From Trogon surrucura (Eukaryota > Chordata > Aves > Trogoniformes > Trogonidae), in NCBI GenBank assembly GCA_020746105.1, contig CM036628.1:21595191-21659190 (forward strand): 64,000 nt of DNA, in the 5' to 3' direction. The position numbers were made by a program, and so were the translations under genes. Under the pieces are notes generated by a model. That model was given only the letters and a program-made list of their open reading frames with translations, ran no database searches and was not told the DNA's origin. Positions 14,301-28,249 of this stretch are shown here, one piece after another. Position 1 is the first letter of the stretch. Each line of letters begins with the position of its first letter.

Positions 14301-15599
14301 TTGCGCAGCACTGGGAGCACATGAGCGATGCTGCTCTTCGGCTGACAAACGGCTGGTACCCGATGGAAGTGGTCCCACATGACAAAATTTCTGCCAGGTA
14401 GGCACCGTGTTCTAGAAACCTTTTTATTTTTTGCACGTCACCTGGTGAGCTAAGACTTCCCAGGAGGGGAGTTTGCCCCTCAGTGTCACTTCTTTTTGGT
14501 CTTTATGGCAACTAACTTCGGTGGTGAAGGAGAGCATTTGTCCAAAAACACTCGGGCGTCAGTAGCTCTGCAAGGCCCTGAGCAAGACCTGGCTCTGAAA
14601 GGCAGAACAGGCCCTGTGCTGACAATCAGTCTCGGGTACCTCTGAGATCTCATGGAAAAAACAGTTACCTGGGAGCTTGCAGTATTGCCACAGACCCCAG
14701 CAACGCAGGGCACAACGTATGCAGTGACACAGCTCTCTCTGGGGGTTTACGAAGAGCCAGCTCATTTCCCAGGCGGGCAGAAGGGGCAGTTGGGGTCGGC
14801 ATTTGCGTGAGCTGATCCTGGCAGAAGGTAAGAAGATATCAGCGTAAGGAATTCGGCTCGGAGGGAGCTTCTCTTGGGAAGCGCTACTCGTATCTGCAAG
14901 CACAGCGCACGTTGGTTGTCGACAGCTGTGGGCAAGGGCCGAAGCGTGGAGCCACCTCCCTCCCGCCTGGGCAGGAACCTCACGTGGGTGCACCCGGGTG
15001 GCACAGCCACAAGTAGGAACCCGAACTCATAGTTAATTGTTAGCGTAGCTTGACCCTTCGTCCTTATTACCTTGCCTTTGAACGGACATAATGAATGCTG
15101 TTCATTACTCAGATTTATTCTGAAGGAATCTGAACTCTCCCAGCTCGCTCTTTAATCATCCTCTGGCTTACGCTTTTGCCCTGCCCTCCAAAGTTCTAGT
15201 AACAAGTACAGCTGGTGAAGCAGTCACAGCTCCGTGGCCAGCCTGCCAGCCCCTACATCTCGCCTTGGCTGGGTTCTGCAGGCTGTCTAACTCACAGCCT
15301 CTGTTCCTCCTGATTCCAGAGGCCCAAGAACTTCGGTATTTCTCAGCTTGCATTCTGCCTTAGAAGATGTCTTGTGAAATGCCTGCCAGCATCCTGTCTC
15401 TAATTTAGTAGCAACGACAGTCAAATAACAAAAACGAGAGCAGCTGCTTGATGCTTGGGCCAGAGGACAGGGAGACAGGGAAGTGTGCTGGTCCCTCGCC
15501 TCCATCTGGGGCATGAAGAGAAGGCAGATGCTTACAGCTGATGCAGCCTTAGGGCACAAACTAAAATACATTTAAAACTAAGTAAAGCATTTTTTAGTG

Positions 15600-15775
15600 T
15601 GCGGATGATCAAACACTGGAACGAGTTGGCCCAAGAAGCTGTGGAGCCTCCATCCTGGGCGATATTCAAAACCTGCCTGGACACAGTCCTGGGCAGCCTG
15701 CTCCAGCTGATCCTGCTTTTGGCCGGGGAGGTGGACTAGATAATCTCCAGGACCCATTCTTTGATTCTTTGATAT
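15600..15775 (+). mobile_element. CR1 LINE, 5'-truncated, older subfamily
   Basis: Encodes an ORF2 C-terminal remnant (HWNELAQEAVEPPSWAIFKTCLDT), then GAGGTGGACTAGATAATCTCC and ends in ATTCTTTGATTCTTTGAT, the octamer-repeat tail of CR1. It diverges from the 18.1-kb copy. Confidence 0.85.
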
Positions 15776-18143
15776 GTCTTCGCTTGTGAAATATCAGAAA
15801 ATGCTGTGTGCTGTGGCTTTGATATGTTATTTTCTAATCTGTAAAATAGCCATTACTTATTCCCTTGCTCTGGTAGTGATTGAGAGTCTTCCCTCACGAG
15901 CCTTTTTTTTAAGTTGTGGTTTTTGGATGGAAGCTAGTAGAAAAGTTCAAATGACTTGGCTTCTAGCTATCTGAATCACTAATGAGTTTATCCATCAGAT
16001 GATGTCACCTGCATTTACACAGACAGATGCAAAACAAACCCAAGACTCTCCATCTCGGTGAATGGAGGTGGGTCAGCGCCAGAACAATTTTAGGGACGTG
16101 GGTCCGTTACCTGTTGACTTAGGACTCAAACAGAGGGCAGGGCAGATTTCTTTAGAACTTTGTATATCCAGCTACTCAGCATTAGTAGCACAACTATTAT
16201 TATTAAGGGTATTTTGGAAGACGGAAGCTCAAAGATTCTTCAGATAAAAAGATAGGATTTCTAGAAAACTCTTACTGGATTTGGAGTGGAGGAACAAACC
16301 CAGACAGATGTTTTTTGGCACGAAATGTCACCTGCCTGGTTCCTGGACCAGCCTGGTCTGCTCAGACCACCAGGCATAAGCATTATAGGAATGCATTTCC
16401 AAAAAAAAGGTAAAGCAATTGCTTCCTTTCGTGTAAATCTGTGTTCAAATTCTTTGTTACCCTGCTGGTTCTCAGATCACAACTGGCCATGTGATGATGT
16501 TGTCTTCTCTTTTCTTCAGGTAAGTCTGTCATGTTTTCATGTCAAAGCACACGGAGCAAAGGGGATTGCATGTAATTCCAAGCCAGCAACTGAGCCATCT
16601 ACACCCAAGGAACAGCGATCCTACCGGAGGGCAGCTAATATATAAATAAGAGAGGAAAAAAGCCTATAATGTAAAAATCATCACTACTGTATATTTCCTC
16701 TTCTGCAAAGCAAGAAAACAATGCTGGTATCAAAAAGTATCTGAACATCTGAGTGAAACGGGAGCTAATGCCTTAGGAGCAATAAGGGATAAGAGCAGCC
16801 ATTCACCAATTCCAAGACTTGTATCCATTTGGAAAACTGAAGACCAGACAGGCTGCCAAAATCAGCCAAGAGTATTTCAGGCAAAACACAGACAAAGAGA
16901 CTTTACTAACAACCTCCTTGTTGGACGTCGGGAGGGATGGATCCATGACTGATTCCTCGCTGCGATGAGCACCCCCGGCCTGACTGCGTCGGTGGCACCG
17001 CTTCCCAGGGATGGAGCTCAACCAGATGCAGGAGAAAACGTTGGCAGAGAAATTCTATGACGAGGAGTTACTCTGCATAGCACTGCTTCATCCAACTTGG
17101 GCTTTTAAATTAATGAGATCTGTTACGCAACTGTAAACTATCCTTCTTCTGGAATGCAAGCACGAATCAATCAAAAAATGCACCAGTTTGATTGGAGAAG
17201 CACTGATGCAAAGTACTCCCTTGGAGAGGATCTCGTTATGCTCTGAAGCCTGCAGAGGACTCCAACTGCCTAAATAAACTTCAGACCTTACTCACTGCCA
17301 AGTAATCAGCTTGGGACTGTTCTAGGAAACCCATGAAGAGTGGAAAGAACATTATCTGTTTGACAGACAGCTGTCAGGCACTGAAGAGAATTCCTTTGTC
17401 TGGATCTTTCTGGCAAAGAGCTCAAGGATCAAGGCGTGAGTCTTGTGATGCTGCTCACTAAGTGTTGGGCAAGTCCTCACGCGAATTGCAAACCAAAATG
17501 CCAAGGAACTGCAAGGTCCACGCGCACCCTGTACTTATTTTCCAAGCATTCACCAGAGTTGAAGCTGAAGTAGAGCAGCTGTGAGTCAATGTCCTAATCT
17601 GCTGCAGACATTAGCAAATACCCATTCTCCTGATGAACCATTTTTATTTTTTCCTTAATATTTTTTTCCTTTCCGGTAAAATGCCTTACTCAAGACACAA
17701 TCACTATTTAGAAAAGATATACAAGCTCAGACATGAGAACCAGTAAGCAAAAATTTCAGGTGGTTCACTGACATACTTCAGAATGCTGTGAACCTGGAAT
17801 ATTTAAAAAAAACCCAACGCTGCATTAATGCTATGCTTAAGCTGTATACAAATTGTGGGAAACACAGGGGCAAAAAGGCAAGAAAGAGGAATGTGTACAC
17901 ATTCTGTGGGCAGTGAAGGCCTCTCAGAACTGCCCTCCCTGTCCTAACAATGGAAGCTGCAAATAGTCATTTGCTCTGAATCACGGCCAAAAAAAGCGCA
18001 AAAGATGCGATCTGACCAGAAAGTTAAGGTACGCCTTCGGTGGTCAAGAAGGGCAAATGAAAACCTTTCTCTGTCTCGGGGAAGGCCATGGAAATTACGT
18101 ACATAATTAACAACTGTGTGGCAGTGCTTAATGCAGTTTTACC
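15776..18143. other. Non-coding stretch, A-rich on the + strand
   Basis: No gene or repeat recognised. The second half (16.8-17.8 kb) has visibly more A than T on the + strand. Confidence 0.55.
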
Positions 18144-18552
18144 GTGAGGAAAGACTGAGGGAGCTGGGGCTCTTTAGTTTGGAGAAGAGGAGGCTGAGGG
18201 GTGACCTCATTAGTGTTTACAAATATATCAAGGGTGAGTGTCACGAGGATGGAGCCAGGCTCTTCTCGGTGACAACCAATGACAGGACAAGGGGTAATGG
18301 GCTGAAACTGGAACATAAGAGGTTCCGCTTAAACTTGAGAAGAAACTTCTTCTCAGTGAGGGTGACGGAGCCCTGGCCCAGGCTGCCCAGGGAGGTTGTG
18401 GAGTCTCCTTCTCTGGAGACATTCAAGACCCGCCTGGACACATTCCTGTGTAGCATTATCTGGGCGTTCCTGCTCTGGCAGGGGGATTGGATTTGATGAT
18501 CTTTCGAGGTCCCTTCCAATCCCTGACATTCTGTGATTCTGTGATTCTGTGA
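18144..18552 (+). mobile_element. CR1 LINE, about 0.4-kb 3' end, young-looking
   Basis: Contains an unbroken C-terminal part of ORF2 (reverse-transcriptase polyprotein): [54 protein letters not shown]. The 3' region GGTCCCTTCCAATCCCTGAC and three tandem ATTCTGTG units follow. By eye it differs from the 60.6-kb copy at about 18 of about 400 positions. It is 5'-truncated and cannot be autonomous. Confidence 0.95.
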
Positions 18553-21500
18553 CACCAAGCTTCTCGGTGCTCCTCACGGCTGACCTGCGTTCTGCATGAT
18601 CCACATTCATTTATTAAGAGATGGAGCGAGTTCCAAGATCAGAAAGCAAACAAACATTAACAATGCCTGTAGTAAATTAAAATATTTCTAATCTTTCTAC
18701 TTCCATCTTTATTTATTCTACTAATTTCAGGGCTGGAACAAGTCTAAATATAAACAAAGCTTCCTCTGCTGTCCATCCACGCAGCCTAGCCACATGGCCT
18801 CAGGGAGTTGTGCTGACACTGCTAAAGAAAGCCCACAGGATGGAAATCCAGCAGGTTTCAGCCTTTCCTGGAACGTCACTCAAATGCTGAACTCGGATGA
18901 AATCAGGAGTCTTGGGCTCACCAAATAACACGGAGAATGGAGCACGTTCATCATTCTCTGGCACATCTTCACAGTTCTTCCACTCTCAGAGGCCTTCTAG
19001 GGCTCTCCCAGTAAGAAAACGGGAACATCAGACTGTTTTTTCTGGCCACTGTGCACTGAACGCAAACAGCGGGTAGAAGACATTTATTTTCTCTTAGAGA
19101 AGACCGTCAGGACTGAATATTTGGAAACTCTTCATCGTAATGTGCTTTTAAGACAGTGGAATTATCTCTTACTGAAAGTGGTTGAAAAATCCATGAGGCA
19201 GCCTTTCAGAAGTGGATGTCACAATGTTATCTACAGAGCGGGATGAATGGATGATTTCACGGGTTATTTGTATTTCCAGACGCTGTAATCCTGCTTCTTT
19301 CTCTGCCTGGTGCGACATCAGCCAGCCCACACTCCAAACGTGACCAAGTAGGAAATGCACCAAGGCAAGAGTTCTTAAAAGTCACCGAGAAATGGATTCT
19401 AAAAATGGCTAAACACAATCGTGGTGATGTAGACAGTGAAATACCGGGAAAGACTTTTGGTCTAATTGTATCAAGTATTTTTGAGAATGACTAATATGCT
19501 ATTTCCACTGGCTGCAAAACATGCCAGCACAAACGAATACACAAACTGAGGTGAACTGTTCTTCCCCAGGCTGCCAGCCTAAGGCTGTGAGGTTTGTAAT
19601 CCCCAGTTTCTGGCTATCTCAGTGACTGATGTGTGTGGCTGACTGGCCGACCACGCCTGGCCCCAGAAAGGAGAGGTTTTGCTGTGCAGTTTCTTTTCTA
19701 CTCACACCGCAGGAAAGACATCTGAGTCACCTGAGCCATCATGGCCTTCTGCGGCTCCTCAGAGCCACCACAGCCAGTAAATAGTAAAACACGAAGTAAA
19801 TTTCATCAAACTGATGAAACTTTTACAAAAAACATTGTGGAAAGCAGCATTTCAACACCCAGCCATCGCAATTTGCTATGTGTACTCACTGCAAGCTGCT
19901 TCTACGCCAGGTAATTAACACAACCATTAATGCTCTTTTACAGGAAGCAACACCCGCGGCAAGTGTTTCACCGGGATATGCTAACTGGCTTTACCTATCC
20001 ACACAGCTCTCCTAGCTAGGGCAAGCCCATTATCATACTCCCTAATAACGGCCTGTGACAGTGGTGAAAATCTGCCCGTGGTAAGGGAAGAGCCGTGGCA
20101 CCGAAGAGCCATGGCACGTTTGCATTCTGCCCCTGCCACACCCCTCCTGCCTTCCGAGGGGGCCACCGTGAGCACCTCGCCCCATCCCTGAATTGCCAGC
20201 TGCCGCAGCGCAGCACAGCCACGCCGCGGGGAAGGACGCTGGGATGCAGTCCGCCTCGCTGTGCAGATAAACCCTCATCAGGCTCCACCACTGCTCACGG
20301 AACCACATAACACCTTTTATAAAAGCTTCCAGCCCCGATTTACTTATCTGAAGTGCTGAGAAAATTAACAGCTCCTCTCTTGATAGCCTGTTCCGATGGC
20401 TGCCCACCCAACCGCCACAAATCAATGTCATGTTCCTCAGCTGCCTTCCCCTAACTTGAGTTTTCTGCCCGCTTGCACTTCGTTACGCCTCTACTAGGCA
20501 TGATGAATGGTACAGGCTGTTCTTTCCGGGACTCTCTCTAGCAATATATCTCTGAGATAGCAGTTTCATTTCCTTCAGGCAAAAACTATGGCGAAAGTTT
20601 CTTTTTTTCCAGCTGAGATTACTGTGCCCTACGCCGCACTCGGTGCAAAGATGGGAGCTGCAGCTCAGTGCCAACTCTTCTTTATCACTCGCCCATCACA
20701 CACACGGAGCTGCGACGTGCCTCCCACCGCTCCGGTGCTGCCGTACCCGAGCACCCCTCTCCTGGCATTGTGGCACTCCAGAAGTTATCCTTTAACAGAG
20801 GTGTTGTGTCTCAGGGCTAACCCTCCCCATTCCATCCCCTTCGGCTCTAGCTGCCAGCCCTGCTATACGCCTGCCGGCTTCTGTTCACTCTTGTGTGGGA
20901 AGCAATAACCTGCTGAAGAATGAACTGAAAACTGGACAAAAATACGCGTATCTCCAGCACCGCTGTAGTTCTGTGGAACTGGGCAAGCTCAGTTGTATTA
21001 TGCCTTTTAAAAGTGGACAGTCCTTGCTTCAAACCTGCCCAGTCTAGAATAAAAGCACAGCCTGGCAGCAGAAGTTCCCAGCAGGAGAGGACACAAGACA
21101 CAGCACAAGTCATGACGTGCAGTTCTTTGTATTTTCCATCACCGCACCACACAACCCCACGGAGAAATTCACCAAACACCATCGTAAAAAGTAATCAGGT
21201 TGCTTTTCCTCCTCCTTTCTATTCCTACTGGAAGAGGAACGGGGCACATTTATGCACAAAGTGTTTTCTTTCTTTTAGCCCTCAAGCTGTTGAGTTCAAA
21301 GATAACTCAAGTACCTCTAGCCTGCATGGGGGCTGCACTTCGGGTAACCCTGGTGTCTGCATCTAAAGTTCTGTTTCCCTGACATCCTAATCCTCTTTCT
21401 CCACACCTGCTCCAGTTTGAACTTCAATTACTAAAGCTATTTGTAAGATAAACATGTTGGAACAATGGCACAAGAAAGAGTTGTGACACCATTTAATTCC

Positions 21501-22349
21501 ATTTCTAATCTGGATCCTTATACCAGTCATTATTGCTCAACACCAACAGAGAAATTCTCATATGGATCTACAAGAGTCAAACCACAAAAATACAATGAAG
21601 CACCAATGGGGAAAAAAAATCCCCCAACCCAAAACCCCAACATCCATCCTGGGCTGCAGCACTATCAGTTCCCATCAGACCTCACACAAACAAACCTGTC
21701 CGGTCTGTAGGCTGTAACATTGCTTTCTGCTGAGGACACGACGACAAACACTAGCTTTGATCAGCTAACCACTGCAGACTTTATTTATTTACTTACTTTT
21801 CACATAGCAGGCATGGTTTTGCAACCAAAGGTCACTCGAATAAAGCAATTTGGCAGTGCCCAGCGCCGCGATGTTTACGGCGGTACGCTCTGTTCGGCTG
21901 TATTGGGGCTAGAAGTATCTGTCCTCAGCTTATCAGGGCTTTTTGTTATCAGCATTATCATTTAGATTTTTGGCTATGTCGTTTCTAAGTTCAGCTTTTG
22001 GAATGGGACGGCACGGGGCGGAATAAACCCCTGCCTGGGAAGTCCAGTAAATGCCTTTTAAATGCTCCCTGTCTGGGCGCCCACCTCCCCACCACGTAAC
22101 TCCAGCGTCCGTTCGGTTCGATTCCTTTGCAAAGTGATAACTTTTAATTTCGAATCCACGAGGAAACAAGCGGTGTAGATACTGAGGGCCGCTGGAAGGC
22201 AGGCTCCAGCCTCTGCCGCAGTGTCTGTAAACACGGGCAGCACAGGCTTGGCGGCACCCGCTACACCGTGACGCTCAGAACGAGTTCACGCTCCTCACGG
22301 TCTCCTTCGGCACGCTGAGGCCGTGGGGAAGAGTTCTCCAGTGATACAA
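18553..22349. other. Non-coding stretch, nothing recognised
   Basis: Only short, unrelated open frames. A match to the tRNA B-box consensus at 22115-22125 is considered and rejected separately. Confidence 0.55.
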
Positions 22350-22535
22350 GATAAACAATAGCATCATGGAAAACCAGAAGGGCCCTTAGAGACCAGATAA
22401 TTCATCTTTTTACTACAAGCCAAGTGTAATCAAAACCAACCACTCCTGACAGATGCACGTCCAACCTGTTTTTAAAGACCTCCAGTAACACGGACTTCCC
22501 CACCTCCCCAGGCAATCCAGCCCATCGACCGCACC
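22350..22535 (-). mobile_element. Ancient CR1-like LINE fragment
   Basis: Reading of the + strand: ...CTGACAGATGCACGTCCAACCTG, TTTTTAAAGACCTCCAGTAAC, CCCACCTCCCCAGGCAATCCAG, the pattern of an old, highly diverged CR1-type repeat in reverse orientation. Boundaries are approximate. Confidence 0.6.
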
Positions 22536-25500
22536 GGCCCTCGCCAAGAATTTTTTTTTACTTTATGCCTCGCTTTAATCACTCTTGCTGCAGTTTAAGC
22601 ATATTCTTTCTTGTTTTATCCAGCAAGAGCCCAGAGAACAAATTATTCCGTGTAACAGCATTTTGCGTATCTGCAAGCAGTTATCTGTCTTTACAGGTTG
22701 TAAAAGCAGGTTATAGGATCTCTGGCCATTTTGTGTTACTCTGTCTGCGGGCTCTCCAGCTCGTTCCTATCTTCTTTGGAGAGCAGCCCCAACTAAGTGC
22801 TTCACTTGAGGCTCTACCAAAACTTAGTTGAGCCACAAGATTACTTCAACTGTTTTGCTGGCCACATTCCTAATTAAACATCACATTATCGGGTTTTTTT
22901 AAAGCAGAAAGACTTTATTTTGTGTTCAGTTTGTCATCAGCTAGAACTTCATTTGATAATGGTTGATAAAGCCTCCCCAGGCACTGGCTGCAAACGCTGC
23001 TGTGCACGGTGAGTTTCCCAGCCATCGTGCTTCTCTAGCTTGCTCAAGACAGTATCACGTGATACATGTTAAACCTCAGATCACCCTTAGTCATCCTCCC
23101 TGCCCACAACGTCTATTTAACGTGTCACGACAAGACATGACGTGATCTATTTTCAGCACCTTCATCCTGGTGGCTATTCTGTTATCTCCCAACGCTCCCA
23201 CTCTTGGGTGGTTTACATACAGTGAAGACTTAAGAGAATCATGTGGGTAATGTTAGGAAATTCTCAAAAGCTGGGGAAAAAAGCAGAAACAAATTACAGC
23301 CAAGAAGGAAAAAGGCTGGAGGGACGGTTTCTTTTGCCATGTTTGTTGCCATGCTTGTTTCAAAGAAAAAAAGTACATTTTTAGGAAGGATGGTGTGAGC
23401 TGGGGAATCAGAACCGATGCGTTGCAGCGGAACAGCAGTGCAGGCAGCAGAACACCAAGGGCTGTGGAAGGGTTGACTCACGCGCGGGTTAGTCACGGCA
23501 CAGACAACGTATAGGAAAGAGATGCTTGGTAAGCTGCTGCCTCGAGCAAGCCTTGCACCAACGTCCAGAGACTGCCCTGGGCAACGGGCGGTGAATCCCA
23601 AACACCGCAGCGTGCACACGGCAAATGTTTTAATCACGGTTCTATTTGGGACTTCTCAGGTCATTGCTTTGCCATAACACATTATCCAGGGACAGCGAAT
23701 GTGGAGAGCTGTTACCTGTCCACAAGCTGTGCTGATTTCCAGACACACACACACTAGTGACTCCAAAAGCATTTTAGCTTTTGTCCAAATAACACACATG
23801 CAGGGCACGTGAGGATAATTTTTACAGTTATGCCAAATCCATTATGGCAAGTCTATTTGCTAGTAAATGGCTTCCCGCTAAGGGCTCTCCTATAGTGGAA
23901 AGAAGTCCTGATGAGCTAAAAACAGTTGTTATTTGTGATCCAAGGTGTAGAAAGCAAAAAAGGAGAACTGTGCTTTCCATAATGGGTTTTTTGTGCCTGA
24001 AGGAGCACTCTTGACAAGCTAAGTAACAGTATTCTGCAGAAATCTCAGCCACCCTAAAGAAAAAAGACCAGATTGCTGGAAAAAAAGTAAAATTCTCCTT
24101 AAATAACTCTTGTATTTGAGATACAATGTACAAGTATTAGGCATCGGCATGCCTAAAGGCTAGGTTCAGTCTGACTTTCAGATCCCTAAAATACATTTTA
24201 CTAGTGAGATCTAGAACTCCAGACTACATGCACCGCACTTAGGCAGAGCCAAACACCTCAAATTGGACCCAAAGCAGCTTGTGCCAGAAGCGTTCAGCTC
24301 GCTCTTCACCAAGCTGTACAGATGGTACAACGAGAAGAAAGTTCAAAATAGTCATTCATCTAAAATTCCATGTTTCTATGGAGCTTCTGAAGCAACGCCG
24401 TGGCTGAAAAGCCATCGTCGTGACTCAGATCCAGTTGTAAATCACAGTACTTACAATCGCTCTAGCACTGTGCAGAGCGCGCCCACATCTTTCACAAGGT
24501 GCTGACACCACCACCTTCTTGCAGGCTGCAAGCAACGCTTTCGTCTGGGAAACGGGAAAACTGGGTTCAGCTCTTTTTCCAACCCCCGCGTGCACAGCGC
24601 GACGGACCTTGAAGATAACTCAGATTTTAGGAGCGTATTTTAGGATTTGGCATGTTTCTGCTAGACAATACCGTAAATGTCTAGCTTGCAACAGAACTGA
24701 GGCTACCCAGCATGCAAGGTATGGGTACAAGCAGCTCGCTTTTCCTGTTTATAGATGTGGCACAGATGTCCTTAAAGGACAAACGTTATTGCTATGTTTT
24801 GTGTGCTGCGTTGCACTCTTTGGTGCCAATAAGATCTTGAGTTCGGCACATCATAATGCCTGTCACCACCAAGAGCTCTGCTGCACCTCACGGAATGAAC
24901 GGCCCCATCACAAGCACCCTGCAGAGTCTGTCAGGGACACCTGCCGGAGGAACAGCACTAACCTGACGGAGCCTGTACCACAAGGCGCTCTGGATTCTGC
25001 TCTAGAAGGCAGTTTTATTTCTGCATTTGTACAGACTCCAGGAATGAAAGAAATGTTTATCTGTAAATGAGGACAGCAGCCCTTAAAGGCATTCTCTCGG
25101 CCTCACCGTGTGAGCTGAAGCTGGTTCATCACCAGCCACGGCAGGAAGGTCTCTGCTCTCCCAGCTCCAGCAGCAGAGCAGGACGCCAGCCCAACGTGCT
25201 ATGACCAGAGAAGAGTCCTCGCGTGGTCCCGTCTGCCCACGGAGCTGGAAGTGTCCAGCTCGGGAGTGAGGCTGAGCGGTTGGGGCAGCGCTGTCTGTAG
25301 GCAGCACAGCTGCTTGAAAAATTCATGTCTTTTTGTGGTCTTCCAGGACAGGTCACAGAACACAGTGCTAGTCATTTAAACCAAAATAGCAGAAGAGGTT
25401 GCGAGCAGGCGGCATCGCAACTTGTTGCTCTCACGAAATGTCTACAGAGAGAAGGAATTACAAAAGCTTGTTTCACTGCTGTCAGTTGTACTGGTGGATC

Positions 25501-25855
25501 TGTCATGAGAAACGAGAAATGAAGCGCAGTGGAATGAAGGCCACGTGTACAAGCCCACAGAGCCCTGAGGAGTGTTGCACAACTCGAGTCTCTCCCTCTT
25601 ACGACAGAGAGCTGCGCCCTCCTTTCACCCAGGGCAGCATTTCCAGGGTTTTGTGGGGCCACCAGCAAACCGGGCTGTGGGAGGAAGCTGCTCACAGTCC
25701 TCAAGCAATCCCTGGAGCAGTTCTTAGTGTCCCTCCATTTTACACAAAAGTATAAATAAACCTGACATTAATTCAACAGGTAGCTATTTTGGAAGGGCCA
25801 TGGGCAAGTCGCTTAGGCAAAGGTCTGCCAGGAGATGCCGGTGCCTTTAGGACTC
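22536..25855. other. Non-coding stretch with one unrecognised 183-codon frame
   Basis: An open frame at 24519-25070 (+) resembles no family known to me and has no splice or promoter context to support it. The rest holds nothing recognisable. Confidence 0.5.
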
Positions 25856-26253
25856 ACAGAATCACAGAGTGTTAGAGGTTGGAAGGGACCTCAAAGATCA
25901 TCCAGTCCAGCCCCCCTGCCAGAGCAGGACCACCTACAGCAGAGCGCACAGGAACGTGTCCAGGCAGGTTTTGAATGTCTCCAGAGAAGGAGATTCCACA
26001 ACCTCCCTGGGCAGCCTCGGCCAGGGCTCTGTCACCCTCACAGTGAAAAAGTTTTTTCTCATATTTTTATGGAACCTCCTGTGTTCCAGCTTCCACCCAT
26101 TGCCCCTTGTCCTGTCAATGGACGCTGCTGAGAAGAGCCTGGCTCCATCCTCCTGACATTCCCCCTTGACATATTTATAAACATTAATGAGGTCACCCCT
26201 CAGCCTCCTCTTCTCCAAGCTAAAGAGACCCAGCTCCCTCAGCCTTTCCTCGC
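25856..26253 (-). mobile_element. CR1 LINE, about 0.4 kb, reverse orientation
   Basis: On the + strand it begins with the inverted 3' tail ACAGAATCACAGAGTG, then GGTTGGAAGGGACCTCAAAG, CCCCCTGCCAGAGCAGGACC, and ends in AGCTCCCTCAGCCTTTCCTC. On the minus strand it carries a frame with [20 protein letters not shown], i.e. ORF2 C-terminus, continuous through most of the element. Confidence 0.95.
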
Positions 26254-28249
26254 CCGATTTCTGACATTTGAGTGTCCTCACGTGCCCTGGGCTTCCACCT
26301 AAGGAACAGCATGTGCCCAACAGCACCGGGAGCTCCTCAGGCTGCCCGGTGTCATCGGCCACACCTCCCAGCACCAGGTGCCCAATGTGGCAACACCCGA
26401 GAGCTTCCGCAGGTTTCCCCCTTGGCACTTTGAGCCTCGGCCTGCAGTTTGCCGAAGGGGATCCCGGGCGGGTATTACAGCAACGCGCACCCGTGAACTC
26501 CCAGAGTAGATTCAATAGCATGGGAAAGCTGCGCGGGACGCAACGTGGCCACGTGGTCAGAGAAACAGCAGCAGCCTGGTGCATGGAATTGAACTGCCAA
26601 GTAGACACATCTTGTGTAACGAACTTAAAATAACCTCACCAGCCAAAGGTAACAGTGAGTAATCTGACTTGCAAGGTTTATGCATAGAGGTACTAGCAGA
26701 AGGCTGGCCTGGCTGAAGTATCTACATAGACCGGTGCATTTATACATGCTTGTGGAAGAACGAGCACACAGTAGTCACAGGAAGTCTCTAAAAAGAGGTT
26801 AAAACACCTTTGGGAATCATAACCACAGCCAATCCTGCCAGAGAACAGGGGTACGCAGATGCTCTAGAAGGAATGGACTAGTGAATTTTCTTTGGCAAAG
26901 GTTAAAAGTGAAATAATGTAACGGGGGCGGTGGGGGCGGGGGGAAAGAAATCACAGGATAATAAAGCGAGTTCTCCAGTTCCCACTGCAGATCATTGCTC
27001 TCTTACCTGTTAAACTACAGCAGACATCTTTAAGCATCTTCTGAAGAGATGATAGCCTGGAAAAATAAATCTGAAAAAAACCCCAACAATTTCCACTGTT
27101 AGAAACGCTTTTAGCAATCCTTCAGTGATCCTAATTTTAGACCATTTTTCTATTAAACTTTTCAAATTCTATAGTTAATGGTAAAGTTATGCCATTCAGC
27201 TTGACAGCAAATGATTTCTCTGTGATTTCTCCACTCTGGGTGGAGCCTGGAGCACCTTTCTAGAAATGCTGCACTTTATTTGAACATCTCAGTGAGGGGG
27301 ACACGCACAAACTGTTGCAATAAGAAAAAAATCCACATCCAGCAGAGTAGTGTAAGCAGCTTATGCGTATCTGGTAAGTATGACTAAAACTAAAGACTGG
27401 AAATTTTGTAGACGGGTGTTATGGCTACATGCTGTCTCTTTTCCTTTGGGGAGCAATGAGAAAAGCATTTAGCTAAAGCATTCGCATAGGTAATGTTGCC
27501 TTCTTATTTACTCTGAACTGACAACAAAATGCATTTTGCCCATGAAATATGGAGCAGAAATGCCACTACATCAAGGCAAAAACATACCATGGAAGCGGAG
27601 AGCTCAGAAAAGAAGGGCCATTAAGTCTCTTGCCTTGGTTTTAATAGCACTAACTCACGAATACTCTCACAGTGACGGACTGTCTTTCACCACAAATTCT
27701 AAGTGCGGGCTCTAGGACTGCTGAAGAGGGACACAGCAGCACGCCAATATTTGGAAAGACTAGAGAAAAGCATACAGAAGGACTGAAATAAATAAGTGAA
27801 ATTTTAGGACTGTTCGTTCCACTGTCAGCAAACTGAGAAGCCTCAGAGGAAGGCACAGAAACAATTTCAAACCACCACGAAAGATGCGAGAACTAGTGGG
27901 CATGTGACATACGAGGAGTTCTGGGTCACTCTGCTCACCGTCTGATCGTACTTCTGTGGACACTCTACACAGATCACACGGGATTAATATAAGGCCTCTG
28001 GTGACCTGACTTCAGTCAACCTGCAACAGCAGCATTTCGCCGCCACTTTGAAGGAAAACACTGCTTTTCTGTGGCTCCGACAGAGCAAGCAAAGGTCAGC
28101 GTGCTGCAAAATAGCGGTGGAGGTGTTTACTGTCTTCACTGAGTCCAAGTAGCTCTGAGCTGTGGGTTCAGTAGAACACCAAAATGGCTTTACCGTCACA
28201 AAGGCAAAAATCCCAGAGAGTGGTGTTGACCATCACCCCTGCTGAGGGC
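26254..28249. other. Non-coding stretch upstream of the CpG island
   Basis: A-rich on the + strand, with a short G-rich cluster (GGGGGCGGTGGGGGCGGGGGG) near 26921-26943 that could form a quadruplex. No exon recognised. Confidence 0.55.

Larger units (their letters stand above)
2516..15599. other. Non-coding stretch with local GC-rich patches
   Basis: No recognisable exon. Contains the AC microsatellite (4.57 kb), the pyrimidine tract (8.26 kb), GC-rich CpG-bearing patches at about 7.7-8.2 kb and 11.39-12.08 kb, and AT-rich blocks that could be conserved non-coding DNA (for example 6.85-7.15 kb). An unrecognised 246-codon minus-strand frame lies at 11413-12153. Confidence 0.55.

Noticed and set aside
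18116-18496. 126-codon frame as a host gene
   Set aside because: It is the C-terminal ORF2 of a CR1 LINE. The same applies to frames at 60479-60955 (+) and 25934-26608 (-).
22115-22125. Exact match to the tRNA B box (GGTTCGATTCC)
   Set aside because: The bases either side cannot form a T-stem (TTCGG against CCTTT), and no A box or acceptor stem is found upstream.
24519-25070. 183-codon + strand frame
   Set aside because: No recognisable domain, no promoter or splice context, and ordinary composition.
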